Positions 1 to 10,787 of a stretch of 64,000 nucleotides of DNA are shown in pieces (the first letter of the stretch is position 1; each line of letters opens with the position of its first letter). Below the pieces are notes generated by a model. It saw only the letters and a program-made list of their open reading frames with translations, made no database searches and had not been told where the DNA came from. The position numbers and the translations under genes were made by a program. The stretch is from Paracentrotus lividus (Eukaryota > Echinodermata > Echinoidea > Camarodonta > Echinidae): positions 50,733,600 to 50,797,599 of the forward strand of contig CALNVZ010003426.1 of assembly GCA_940671915.1 (NCBI GenBank), written 5' to 3'.

Positions 1-1780
1 TTGTTGTTCAGAATCCTCATAATCTGGTTACAAGAAAGAAAAAATAGGCGAGCGTGAATCGCGAGCGGAAATTTGATGTATCGGAATGATATCTGAAAAC
101 GTGACATTTTATGCATTCCTCAGGAACACAATGTGATAACTCTTTGGAAAATGATGCGAGAGCGAAGCGCGAGCGAAAATTTTGCTCTATGTAATAGAGA
201 CCTGAAGTTTAGGATCAATTTGGCCTCCATAATTTAAAGACCGTATGTTGCCCAGTAATTTTACATGATTATGAAAGAAAGATGAATATCTATCTATTTA
301 TCTAGCTGCTTATCTATCCTTCTGCTTCCCTCCCCAAGTCTAAGATAAATTTGGCGCCCCTAAGTTTAAGCTCAATTTGGAGCCCCTAAATGGTTTGAAT
401 TGGCGCCATACATGTACGATTTAGGTGATTTGATGCCCCTAGGAAAATGTAAAAATAAATGTAACGTGTATTCAAATAAATTTAAATGTCTTGATGATTA
501 GTATCCTATAATGTGAATTATGGTCAGAGGAGAAACACGGGCGAGAGCGGAATTTTGATGTCTTTGAATGATGAAAAAACATGGCATTGCATGCGTTCCT
601 CAGGAACACAATGTAATAACTCATTGGGGGAAAATTATGCGAGCGCGTAGCGCGAGCCAAAATTTTCCTATGTATATACAGACCAAGAGGAATTAAAAAA
701 ATTTAGAGACCATATTTCAAATACCAAGTCGTTGCCCTTTAGTTTCAGGTAAATTCGGCACACCTCCCTTAGTTCAAAATAAAGTTGGAACCCTAAGTTT
801 AAGATAAATTTGGCATCCCTAAGTCTCAGGTCAATTTGACGCCCCTACGTTTAAGCTCAATTTGGCGCCCCCTAAGATTTAGGTCAATTTGAAATGCAAA
901 AATGAATGTAACGTGAAATCAAATAAATTGAAATGTGTTGATGGTTAGAATCCCATAATGTAAATTTTGGTAAGAGAAAAAACACAGGCGAACGCGAAGC
1001 ATGAACCGACGTTTTGATGAATTCAAATTATTAGAAAACAGGACATTTCATGCGTTCCTCAGGAACACAATGTAATAATTCATTGGGGGAAAAATTATGC
1101 GAGCGCGAAGCGCGAGCGAAAATTTTGCTATGTATATACAGACCCAGAGGCATGAATTTTGACGTTTTGCTCTATCTACATAGAGACCATATTTTAAAAA
1201 CTTATTTGTTGCCCCCTTAGTTTCAGGTAAATTCAGCGCCCCTTATTTTCAGATCATTTGGGCGCCCTATAAGTGTAAGCTCAATTTGGCGCCCCTAATT
1301 TTAAAATCGATTTGACGCCCCCTTAACTTCAATTCAGTGTCCCCATAAGTTTCAGGTCATCTTGGCGCCCGTACGAGTAAGCTCAATTTGGCGCCGCTAA
1401 TTATGTTGAACATAAATTTGAAATGCAAAAACAAAAAAATAACATCAGATTTAAAAAATTAAAAAAAATGTAACGTGAAAACAAATAAATTTAAATGTTT
1501 TGACGGTTAGAATCCCATAATAATGTAAATTCTGGTAAAAGAAGAAAAACATAGGCGTGTGCGAATAGGGAACGGAAATTTTTATGCATTCGAATGATTA
1601 TTAGAAAACAGGACATTTTACGCGTTCCTCGACACAATGTAATAAATCAATGGGAAAAGATGATGCGAGCACGAAGCACGAGCGAAAATTTTGCTATATA
1701 TATACAAACCAGAAGGCATGGAATTTTTAAATTTTGCTATTTCTAGATAGAGACCATTTTAAAGACCCCTTCTGTTTTTT
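1..1780. repeat. Four tandem ~0.45-0.57 kb satellite-like units
   Basis: A block is repeated about four times. Each copy holds a short palindrome GTTCCTCAGGAAC (near 114, 596, 1052 and 1623), then a GCGAGCGCGAAGCGCGAGCG palindrome with AAAATTTTGCTATGT, then a run of short TTTGGCGCCCC motifs. Spacings between landmarks are about 482, 456 and 571 bases, so the units are diverged. I see no credible coding sequence. The CGCGAAGCGCGAG core recurs through the window, so the block is probably derived from a dispersed transposon family. Confidence 0.75.
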
Positions 1781-2905
1781 GTGTGTGTTTTGGGGGCCCC
1801 TTAGTTTCACGTAAATTCGGCACCCCTCCCTAAGTTTAGGATTAAGTTGGAGCCACTAAGTTTAAGATAAATTTGGCACCCCTAAGTCTCAGGTCAATTC
1901 GGCGCCCCTACATTTGAGCTCAATCTGGAGTCCTTTAATAAATTTTTTATTTAAGATCGACTTGGCACCCCCTTAACTTCAGGTTAAATCAGCGCCCCTA
2001 AGTCTCAGGTCAATTCAGCTCCCCTTAAGTTTCAGATCATGTGTGCGCCCCTACATTTGATCTAAATTTGGCGCCTTTACGTTTAAGATCATTTTGGCGC
2101 CCCTCTAGGTTTAAGTTCGATTTGGCGCCCCCTAAATTTAAGGTCGATTTTGCGCCCCTAAGTTTAAGGTCGATTTTGCGCCCCTTCTAAATCTAAGGTC
2201 GATTTGCCGCCCTTAAGTTTAAGTTTGATTTGGCGCCCCCCTAAATTTGAGGTCGATTTGGCGTCCCACATATGTTGAAGGTCAATTTGGCGCACCTTAG
2301 TTTAAGGTCCATTCGGCGCCCCTAAGTTTATTAGCGTTGCTTAGTTTACTGTCGATTTGGCGCCCCCTAAATTCTTTCAAGGGCGCCCCTTCCCCTCCCC
2401 CTTTTTCAATTTGGCGCCCCTAAGTTTAATATCAATTAGGCGCCTCTTCAGCTTCAGGTAGTTTTGCGCCCCCATTAAGTTTCGGGTCAATTTGGCGCCC
2501 CTACGTTTAAGCTCAAGTTGGCCTCCCCGTAGTTTAATATCGATTTGGCACCCCCTAAATTTAAGGTAGATTTGGCGCCCCCTAGATTTAAGGTCGATTT
2601 GGCGCCCCTATAAGTTTAAGGTCAATTTGGCGCCCCTTAGTTTACTGTTGCTTTGGCGCCCCTAAAGTTAAGGTCGATTTGGCGCCCCTAAGTTTAAGGT
2701 CAATTTGTACCTCTTAGTTTACTGTCGATTTGGCGCCCCCCCCCCTAAATTAAAGGTCGATTTGGCGCCCCTAAGTTTAAGGTCAATTTGGCGCCCCTTA
2801 GTTTACTGTCGATTTGGCGCCCCCCTAAATTTAAGGTCGATTTGGCGCCCCCCCCCCTAAATTAAAGGTCAATTTGGCGCCCCCTAAATTAAAGGTTGAT
2901 TTGGC
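1780..2905. repeat. 25-27 bp minisatellite (AATTTGGCGCCCCTAAG type)
   Basis: A direct tandem array of about 25-27 bases with the core TTTGGCGCCCCTAAGTTTAA followed by GGTC or similar. Copies vary at a few positions and in the number of C residues. There are no unique spacers, so this is a minisatellite and not a spaced array. It continues the subrepeats scattered in the preceding block. Confidence 0.85.
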
Positions 2906-3175
2906 GCCCCCCTCCCTTTTCCCCTTCCTCTCTCTCTCTCTCCTCTCTCTTCTTTTCTTCTTTCTTTTCTTCCTTCCTCTTTCCCCTTTTTTCCTTCCTC
3001 TTTTCCCCCTTTTCCCTTCCTCTTTCCCCCTTTTTCCCTTCCTCTTTTCCCTTTTTTTCCCTTTCTCTTTTTTCCCTTTTCTTCTTTCTTTTTTTTCCTT
3101 CCTTTTCTCCCTCTTTTCTTCCTCTTTTCGGCCCCCCCCTGCGCGCCCCCTGGGGGGCCCGGCCCGTAAACCCCC
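2905..3175. repeat. CT-rich low-complexity tract with C-runs
   Basis: An almost pure pyrimidine tract (CTCTCTC, CCTTTTTCC) ends in C and G runs around 3130-3180. Open frames across it on both strands (Lys/Glu/Arg-rich on minus, Phe/Leu/Ser-rich on plus) are composition artefacts. Confidence 0.85.
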
Positions 3176-3623
3176 CCCCCAGAATACGCGCATGTATACG
3201 ACAGATATTTTGTTTTTCTCCATTATCAAGTAAGGCTTTGTATTTAAGAAGAAAAAGAAAAGAAGAAGAAAGCAGTTTTTTCAACAGGAAAAATCCTAAT
3301 TGTATGACTTTCTTTAAAAAAAAAAAAAAAGAAAGAAAAGGAAAAAAAACGCAAATGATAAGGCGTAAATATTCATATAATGAATTATGAATGAAAGGGC
3401 CGTAAAATATTTTTAAAAAAACAACAACAACAACATGCATGCATTGAATTGTTTGCTCCAAACAATGATGAATTTGGGCGGGAAAACCTTATAAAGTGTA
3501 CTTTACATGACTGTATTTTTTTCAGAATGTATAATGCCATTGTGATCAGACTAAACAAGAGACTGGATTATAACTACACTCGTCTGCTTTTTTCCCTTTC
3601 ATTCCAAACAAAATAATATACAG
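3176..3623. other. Intron or upstream DNA, no feature seen
   Basis: AT-rich sequence with A-runs (3309-3330, 3410-3430) upstream of the first recognisable FN3 exon. I see no other exon or repeat element here. Confidence 0.5.
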
Positions 3624-3884
3624 CATGTTTAATATGCCGTGACACAAGCCCTACAAGCACTACTGGTGCCACCTATTTGCGATTGATATTCCCTGTGGCT
3701 GGACGTAGCACTTTTACTACACAATCCCTGGACTCACCATCACCACATTTTGGATCACCACGGTCAATAAGTAATAGTGCAACATCCGTCTTTGCTCTGG
3801 GACTTCAGGGTGGAGTGCTGTATCAAGTAGAAAGAACTGACATAAATTCAGGAAACCTTATTCAAGCATCAAGGTTCAGGACAG
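3624..3884 (+). CDS. FN3 domain exon 1 (host modular extracellular protein)
   Basis: A single exon of 261 bases (87 codons) with a phase-1 start after ATATACAG and a phase-1 end before GTAAGT. The translation reads like a fibronectin type III module: a hydrophobic strand around YLRLIFPVAG, the typical late-strand pattern FALGLQGGVLYQVE, and an end in SRFRTG. FN3 modules are beta-sandwich spacers found in receptors, adhesion molecules and matrix proteins. The first part of the domain is divergent and the tryptophan usual in strand B is not seen. Matching intron phases put it in the same gene as the FN3 exons downstream. An upstream frame stop at 3614 supports the splice site chosen. Earlier exons must lie outside the window. 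Confidence 0.7.
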
Positions 3885-5277
3885 GTAAGTCTACTCTTTA
3901 ATGTTAGTTTACTTTAATATTTTGGACAACCTGACTAATCATATTTCAAGCACTGGAACAGAAGTAACGAATTTGATATTCTGTGGGTTTATAGGTATAT
4001 TCTTGTTTGCACAGACATTTTGCTATCTCTGTTTTGTATAAGGTCATGTGTCACAAGTTGGGGTATAGTAAAAGGGTGGAGGCTTTACATTTTGGAGGGA
4101 AAACTATCACATTTTTTCACATAGCATGAAAATGATGTACAGTTATAAGCTGTGCAATAATTCATATTGTAGATGCTCATAGTTTTAATACAAAGATACT
4201 TTTAGTGGAGAAGGGTAAGGGGTGGAGGATCCTACGATGGAGGATCCTACGGTGGAGGCATGTGTTAAAGCATTGGGAATTCCCATTTTTGTTACTTTCT
4301 TGTTGTTTGCTGCGTTATATCTTTGCAGCCAAAAGGTCTTATTGGTTGAGTGGTATATCATTCTCTTGGGAATTTATGTGGTACTAGATAAATGTGAAGC
4401 AGATTTGTCAAAAGTCATTTAATCAATTAATTAATCAATTAAAACATACTTTATCCACACATCCTCATAGACAATGCATTGCAAGCATTAAAAATTGTCA
4501 CATGTAATTTTATGACAATAATTGTTATTTTTCGCCATTTTCTTTGCATGCATGTAAATACACAATTAAGTGGAAACATATTACCTGCAATAAACTTTGT
4601 TTGAGTTCTAATCCAAGTGTAAAAGACAGGATTTCTGCCCTTTTTGGACTATTTTTTTTTCTTTTTTGACACCCTGCAGCGCGGTTAGAAAAAAATAATT
4701 TTGTATTACAAGTTTATATTTTTTTAAAGCATAGCATCTTATTAACACAATCCAAGATGATTCATTTCATTTTGTGAAAAGATTACGAAATTATTCGCCG
4801 GTAAAATTGTGAAGTTTTTCAAACCATTTTTCCTGTAACACTCTGTATAGTTTTTATGACACACTTATACAGGCACATAAATATGTTAATCATCTTCCTT
4901 TCAATCTCTGCTTTCAATATTTATATAATGTTATACATGTCTGACTTACTACTAGGAAACTAAAGATGTTTGAATGTGACAATGTACATTTCTACAATTA
5001 TTTTGACATGTAATGCATTTTCCACCCAAACTCATGACATGTGGCCATTATGATTAAACAAAGAAATAATTGAGTTTAATTATACATTTATGATTCTTGT
5101 CGATGTATAAACTAGTGACTAACCCTATATATACTGTTTATAAATATAATATATAACGTCATAAACAAATATTGATAATAATGGCACTTCCACCACACCA
5201 TATCTCTCAGATCTTGCACTTCTGGCAAAGCTTCATGAATCAAGATTTCCATAATTATACCATAATTTCTCTTTCAG
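3885..5277 (+). other. Intron between FN3 exons 1 and 2
   Basis: AT-rich intron. The only local pattern is a short direct duplication near 4223-4255 (GGAGGATCCTACG repeated). Nothing else is recognised. Confidence 0.6.
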
Positions 5278-5550
5278 ATCCTCATCCAGTCACAAACCTA
5301 CAGCTGAACCCGCTGTCCAGTACCAGTGTAGAGGTGACCTATGAACAGCCTGTGGGTACTGTGGGTCACAAGTTTGATGGCTACAGGATAACACATGGTG
5401 GTGAAAATCTCATAGTGGGACGGGAGATGACAGCGGTTACTGTTGGTGGCCTACAATCGGATGTACAATACACCATCAGTGTTCAGACCTTCAGTGGAGA
5501 GCTAGCTGATCTTACATTCTCAACTCATGTGTCAGATGTCATTACTCTTG
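5278..5550 (+). CDS. FN3 domain exon 2
   Basis: An exon of 273 bases (91 codons), with acceptor TTTCTCTTTCAG, donor GTAATA and phase 1 at both ends. The translation is a well-formed FN3 module: start DPHPVTNLQLNPLSSTSVEV, strand C YRITHGG, the VGGLQSDVQYTISVQT motif that corresponds to the family's L-x-P-x-T-x-Y-x-V pattern, and a final TFSTHVSDV strand. It is probably an extracellular ligand-binding or spacer domain. The phase match with its neighbours supports membership of the same transcript. Confidence 0.85.
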
Positions 5551-5964
5551 GTAATATTCATTGTTGAATGATTTCCATACACTTGTTCACCAGAGGATTC
5601 GACTTTTGGGGCCTAACCTTGTTTTGGCGTCTATAGTTTTTTTTTAACGGATTATGATAGACTAAACCTTCTATTTGAAGAATCCGATTGCTGACACTCT
5701 GTCAGCATTGAGCATTTTAAGATATGTGACGTCATACAAAATGGCCGCCAAATTACCACTTTCCCTCTAAAATGAGAAAATTGATGTTTAATACGGACAT
5801 TTCAACAACTTTATAGAGCTAAATGTCTGCATATCTCTAGGACCATTTCTAAATATTGTTTTGATAGGTCACATGGCCATATATGACATGCTAATTTGCA
5901 TATTGTCCATAGCGCCCTCTGTTTTGAAATATTAGTCTACATGAAATATTTGTGTTCCAGAATT

Positions 5965-6065
5965 GACTGGTGATCATTTATTGTGCTAAATGATTAGTGT
6001 ACAGCACCCAAGAACATGTTTCAGTCGCTTGTATAGTCGTGCTTAACGGACGACATGGTGAAACC
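5965..6065. mobile_element. Fragment of hairpin MITE (GTTTCACC/AAGTCG family)
   Basis: Contains GCACCCAAGAACATGTT, CAGTCG and GGTGAAACC, the same motifs as the complete hairpin copy at 62239-62400. It abuts the broken reverse transcriptase, so it either truncated it or landed beside it. Confidence 0.55.
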
Positions 6066-7790
6066 AGATAGAACCGTCTATTTTATAGCAGGTTCAGGAG
6101 AAGCGTTTGTCAGCTTCACATCCTTTGTCATCTCAAAGAATTTACGGGTGAGAATCATATTGTTTACAGTGTCATAGTCTGCTGGGAGGTCAACAGAAGC
6201 TGTTCCGGTAATAAGCTCTTCCTCAAACCCATCCTTCATGTGCTGTGTGAGGTTCAGGAGTTGGCTAGTTCAGGACTTTCCTGGCCGGAAACCTGTCATC
6301 AGAAATGAGGAGGTCATCAACAATGGGGGCAATACAAGTATGAGTCTTTCAAAGAGTTGCATGTATGAAATAGTCATGATAGTAGAGAAATGGCTCTATA
6401 GCTCTTAGAGGGATGGCTGGATCTTTACCCCGTTAAAGCAGGACAACGAGTCTTGATTTTCTCCATAGCTTCGGGATTGTATTGCTACTCATGCATTAAA
6501 ATTGTTCAGCATGTCAAGCAGCGACTGGAGCGCAACAGTTCCAAGGTGTTTGATCTGTTCGCAGAGGATGTCAGCAAGGCCTGCAGCAATGTGGCTTTTC
6601 TTGGTCTTGATACCATCACACAAGTTTTTCATACTGAGAGGTTTTGTCAGGTCTGACGGCTCTTGGAAGCATTCTTCAGCATCTTGGGGAAGCTTCGCTC
6701 TCCTGGAATGGTGATCAGTATCAGTTCCCTGACTGGTCACAAGGAGCTGGTGGCAACTTGGTCAGCAGTGACTTCCGGTCTTGGTTGCGTTTTTGTGTAG
6801 TCATTTCCCAGAATCCGAATTTCTTTCCAGGCTTTCCTACTGCTGTGGGTCATATCCATTGACTGGAAAATTCTTGCCATTTTACTGTGGTAGGTACTCA
6901 CCACATTTCAGTGCATCAACACTGAAAGGGTCACTGTGAAAGCGTGTTATAATATACTCATAGTAAAGCACCTTGGAGACATAAGACAAGCCTGATGTAT
7001 AGCTTGTGCAGCAGCTTCGTGGGATGCTTTGTCTTGAGGACTTCTCGATCATCTCAACAAAGGTGTCGTATAGTTAGAAGGTTAGGAAGGTCTTGAATGT
7101 CATTATACAGATCTAATGCAAGCTGTTCCCACTTTGCCTTCTTCAAGACAGGGGAAACGGCGGCGGAAGGGAACTGTGTTGATGTACATAGCTGCGTTCA
7201 CTCTAACCCCGATTGGTTGATGCTGGGTGTGCGGAATTGGGTCAAGCACGAGTTTCTCACATTGGTTGGCAATTGTTTGTGGATACAAACACCAGGTCAG
7301 GGTTGTATCCACTTCTCCATCGTCCGCTAATGAAGGAAACGGGAACTTTGCATCATGAATGAGTGCCATGTGACTTGTATCTGCCCAATTTTCGGAGAGG
7401 TCGCCGTCTTCATTCGTTCCCCTATATCCCCATGTAACATGATGGCTGTTGAAGTCTTCAATAACCACATTGATAATGGTCTTCAGATACTTCGTGGGGG
7501 ATGTTAAAAATCTGAGTTTGAAGGATATAGGCAGAGCTTACACAGATTCCTATAAGCTTAATGTTGATAACTACAATGTTGTCTGTATTACAGGAATTGT
7601 CCACAGATAGACCAGTATGCACACAAATTGCGCTCTCGTACTGGTCATGTGTTCTCTCAATTATTAGAGTCATTCCAGGGATGCGTGTACAAGTGCCCGA
7701 AGGCCCACGATGTGTCCTCCTGGTGGCACAGAATTATATTTCTCACAAAACCACAAATATTATACTGGTAACTTTGTGATCAAACAAAAA
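6066..7790 (-). pseudogene. Broken non-LTR retrotransposon ORF2 (endonuclease-RT)
   Basis: Read from high to low coordinates, the pieces follow ORF2 order. An endonuclease/exonuclease/phosphatase-like part comes first (about 7790-7100), with the characteristic DFNSHHVTWGYRG motif and then CEKLVLDPIPHTQH. Next comes a linker, then the start of a reverse transcriptase (about 6740-6066) with AAGLADILCEQIKHLG, followed in other frames by KPGKDPAIP, RPGKS-like and AAYDTVN-like segments. At least four frameshifts and several stops make it non-functional. The catalytic YxDD region is missing because the copy stops near 6066. The motif style suggests the Jockey/CR1 group, but the clade is an inference. 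Confidence 0.75.
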
Positions 7791-8273
7791 CGCAAATTTG
7801 TACAACGTGATGATCCAAGGAGATAAGTATATTTGACAGACATTTTCAAAAAAAAAATAATAATAAAACTTTTTAAAAAATTAAAAATCAAAATGGTTCA
7901 AGAGGGAATTTAGTGTGATTTTGTGTGATATTTGGAGAAAATGAGACCTATCATTGAGTAATACACATATTTCATTTTTTTTAATAGAGGGCACAATAAA
8001 GAAATATGCAAATTAGCTTGACATTTGTGTCATGCGATATAATAAAACAATATTTAGTAAAGTTCCCAGAGAATGCAGGCATTATTAAGCTGACTAAAAG
8101 TGTAGATTTACACATGTTTAGATGAAAAATCTGTATTTTGGCGGCTATTTTGTATGACGTCAAATATCTAAAATTCTCAAGGCTGACGGAGTGTCAGCAA
8201 ACGGTTTCTTCATATTGAAGGTTAAGGCAATCATAATCCGTTGAAAGAAGAACTATACACGCCAAAACAAGGT

Positions 8274-9230
8274 ACATCGAGTTGGCGGCTGGTTTAGATT
8301 AACGAAATTGATATATAGGCAAAGCTCATGTGTGGCTTGGTAGCCATTTTATGTTCGAATGAGCCATTTTAATGTTCGAGCTTACGTTGGCCAGTTTCGT
8401 TTGGCAGCCATTTTTAGCTAGTTTTCATTGCGGATCGAAGCATGGTTTTCGCGTCTTATAAGCCCAGGCTCTAAAACTGTTTATATTCAATTAATGCACC
8501 TTTGCCGTTATGCTTCTGACTGTACGTGGACTTCGTCATTTTATTTCTTCGTTGTACATTTAATGAATACCAAACCGAACTTTATTTCAATGAGCCTGTC
8601 GCCATATATCACTTCTGATAGGTTTATTATGGCAATATCTGACAAAAGTGCACAGTACCTTGTCGGAGAAAGTATTGGAGTGAAAAAGCAAACTCTAATG
8701 AATATTCATGAAATGCTGGAAGCTTATTGGACTAATCGATTATTTACAGAGGGGTGTTTTTGCACTGTATTTTTAAAACCAAGTCATTGAAACAAAATAT
8801 TTGATGAGAGCACACTGTTTCATGATTTTTAAAGACATTTAAAATATTTAATATCAATTAAGTGCGTAATTTATGTGTTGGTATATTAAGCAAAGAATTA
8901 ATACCACAGAACATGCACCTTCTTGTGACACAATGGAATAACCATGACGTCATCGTTAGCATGTGAGCAATGACATCATGCCTCTATACATTTGCGATCG
9001 TGGGGAGAAGCGAGATGAGACGATCGGAGCTATATGGAAAAAAAATAAAAAATCTTGCGAAATATCAGATTTGTTTAAGGCGGGGGACTGTATTCTTGTG
9101 TCGTATAATTTCATATCCTTTGGACAATATGTTTAAATAATTCATGGATTGTATGAATTCTGTGTCATATGATTTTTAACAAAAATAATTGATCAATAGT
9201 CCAAAAGTTTTGCTTTCCTCATTACCAAGC
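8274..9230. other. Intronic DNA, unassigned open frame
   Basis: An open stretch from about 8428 to 8790 on the plus strand could encode 120 residues, but it needs a TTG start and shows no domain that I recognise. The rest is AT-rich intron. I see nothing else supportable. Confidence 0.35.
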
Positions 9231-9239
9231 GCGGCGATT

Positions 9240-9560
9240 TCATGTCACGACTGGGGGGGGGTGGACGGAAACACCCGATACTGAAAAAAATACTACACTA
9301 AAAATTCGCATACTTCGCACATTATGCAAAAAGTAATTAAAATATTTGCGAGCGCGAAGCGCGAGCCGAAAATTTGGCCTTATAATAACATTTAGCATTG
9401 TATTTGACATACATTTTACCTCTTTATTAGCTTCACAAGCTAATCACTACATAAAAATATGTTAAGCTTTAAAAATCGATGGGGGGGGGGGGGCGATCCC
9501 CCAGAAAAAATCGAGGGGGCACGTCCCCCCCCCCCCCCCCCCCCCCGTCCCCCCGGATCG
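9240..9560. repeat. G/C-run-bounded fragment with CGCGAAGCGCGAG palindrome
   Basis: A G-run (9251-9260), a GCGAGCGCGAAGCGCGAGC palindrome (about 9350) and G and C runs (9481-9545) are the hallmarks of the dispersed family that also makes up 10788-13066 and 21476-22961. I could not define termini, so this is probably a truncated copy. Confidence 0.5.
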
Positions 9561-10329
9561 CCTCCAATGCTCATTACATTTGGTATTTTTCTGCTTCTTA
9601 GTCCAATATTGCTATTTTTTTATTTCCATTCATTTCATTTGGTTTATTTCCATTTCCAACAATACAAATAAAAGTACATACGTTGTACATGATATATCAA
9701 TGAAACATAACGAGTACAACAGGCAAAATTAAACATGTTGCTGAAAAGCAAGGCTTGTAGGTTGCAGACCCCAATTTTCAAATCCATATATTCTGAGAAT
9801 TGATACATGAAGGTGCAAATTGGCAAGTAATTATTTTACCCTTTTCTTAACATGTTATAAACACCTTGCTTTTTCCAATAAAATCAATATTATTATGTTT
9901 GCGGAACCCCCTTGTAAATTAGTGATGTATACAGCAATTGGCAAGGTCACCCTTGTCTCCTTAAAGACAGCTAGCATTAAAAATAAGAATGAATGGTTTA
10001 ATTGTAGGAACTTTTATTATATTGAGATTAATGATGTATTGTAGCTCACCTTGAGTCACGGACGGGAGATCATGGGATCCCATTCTTTGACGAGTCATTC
10101 CAAATGGTAGGCCCTATAGCTGCTTTCTTGCTATGTAATAATATGACATAATTTTATACATGGTCCGCTGCTTGAACAGTTGCTATGAACTTAAGTCATG
10201 TGGCAACTCTGTGTTAATTACATATTAATATCATTTTTGTTTTGTACCCCATGTCAATATAAGGTTTTACTTTAAGATCTAGCCCGTGTAAAAACAACTC
10301 TGTTCGTGTTTTTTTCATCACTCTTACAG
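9561..10329 (+). other. Intron before FN3 exon 3
   Basis: AT-rich intron ending in the polypyrimidine tract TTTTTTTCATCACTCTTACAG. Nothing else is recognised. Confidence 0.5.
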
Positions 10330-10576
10330 TTGAGTTATCTTTGGATGCGAATGCTACCACATGGCTGAGAGTCTCTTGGGCTCTACCCACTACTCCTCGT
10401 ACTGGATTTCAGATTCAGTATCGTATCAATGGTTCAACTATTACCTTGGGTTTTGGACCGTATGACACCACTGCTTTTCTCGAAAGCCTACCAGCCTGCG
10501 ACAGAATTACAGAATTAATCTCAATATTGTTACAACCACTGGAACATCCACTCTAGCGGAGCAATCTTCCAGACAA
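10330..10576 (+). CDS. FN3 domain exon 3, frameshifted as read
   Basis: The acceptor CTCTTACAG is followed in phase 1 by VELSLDANATTWLRVSWALP, including the strand-B tryptophan, and then by a good strand C (FQIQYRING). After about residue 55 the FN3 signal leaves this frame. NYRINLNIVTTTGTST continues in a second frame near 10505, and SSGAIFQT before the GTAAGA donor is in a third frame. With both shifts absorbed, the exon has normal FN3 size and ends in phase 1 like its neighbours. Either the base sequence has two small errors here, or this copy of the exon is decaying. Confidence 0.6.
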
Positions 10577-10787
10577 GTAAGACAAGGGGGGGTGGGGTGT
10601 TCACCAAGTTTCGGGGGGAGGGCTATGACTGGCTAAAACTGGGGGGCCTTCATGACGGTTTGAGGGCTAGATGGTAAAATATTTTTTCCCATTAATGTGA
10701 ATAAAAAGTACTTTCCAACATGTTTTAGGTAATCAGCTGATACTTATAAAAAAACTTGATTTCATTCCTATTTATAATGACTAGGTC
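10577..10787 (+). other. Intron start after FN3 exon 3
   Basis: Begins with the GTAAGA donor and contains G-rich stretches at 10585-10665. No feature is seen beyond this. Confidence 0.45.

Larger units (their letters stand above)
5616..8273. mobile_element. Long-inverted-repeat transposon with captured retroelement
   Basis: Both ends share an inverted repeat of roughly 300 bases. The left arm (about 5616-5935) starts ACCTTGTTTTGGCG and contains AACGGATTATGAT, TGACGTCATACAAAATGGCC and CTAATTTGCATAT. The right arm (about 7975-8273) carries their reverse complements in reverse order. The arms are diverged by substitutions and small indels. I could not identify a clear target duplication. The centre holds a non-LTR ORF2 fragment on the minus strand and a piece of a hairpin MITE. 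The whole lies in the intron between FN3 exons 2 and 3. Confidence 0.7.

Noticed and set aside
1780-2905. CRISPR-like regular repeats
   Set aside because: The repeats are directly tandem with no unique spacers, vary from copy to copy, and the window is clearly eukaryotic.
2831-3461. Several long overlapping frames on both strands
   Set aside because: They lie on a pyrimidine tract. The translations are Lys/Glu/Arg-rich or Phe/Leu/Ser-rich in parallel frames, which is a composition effect.
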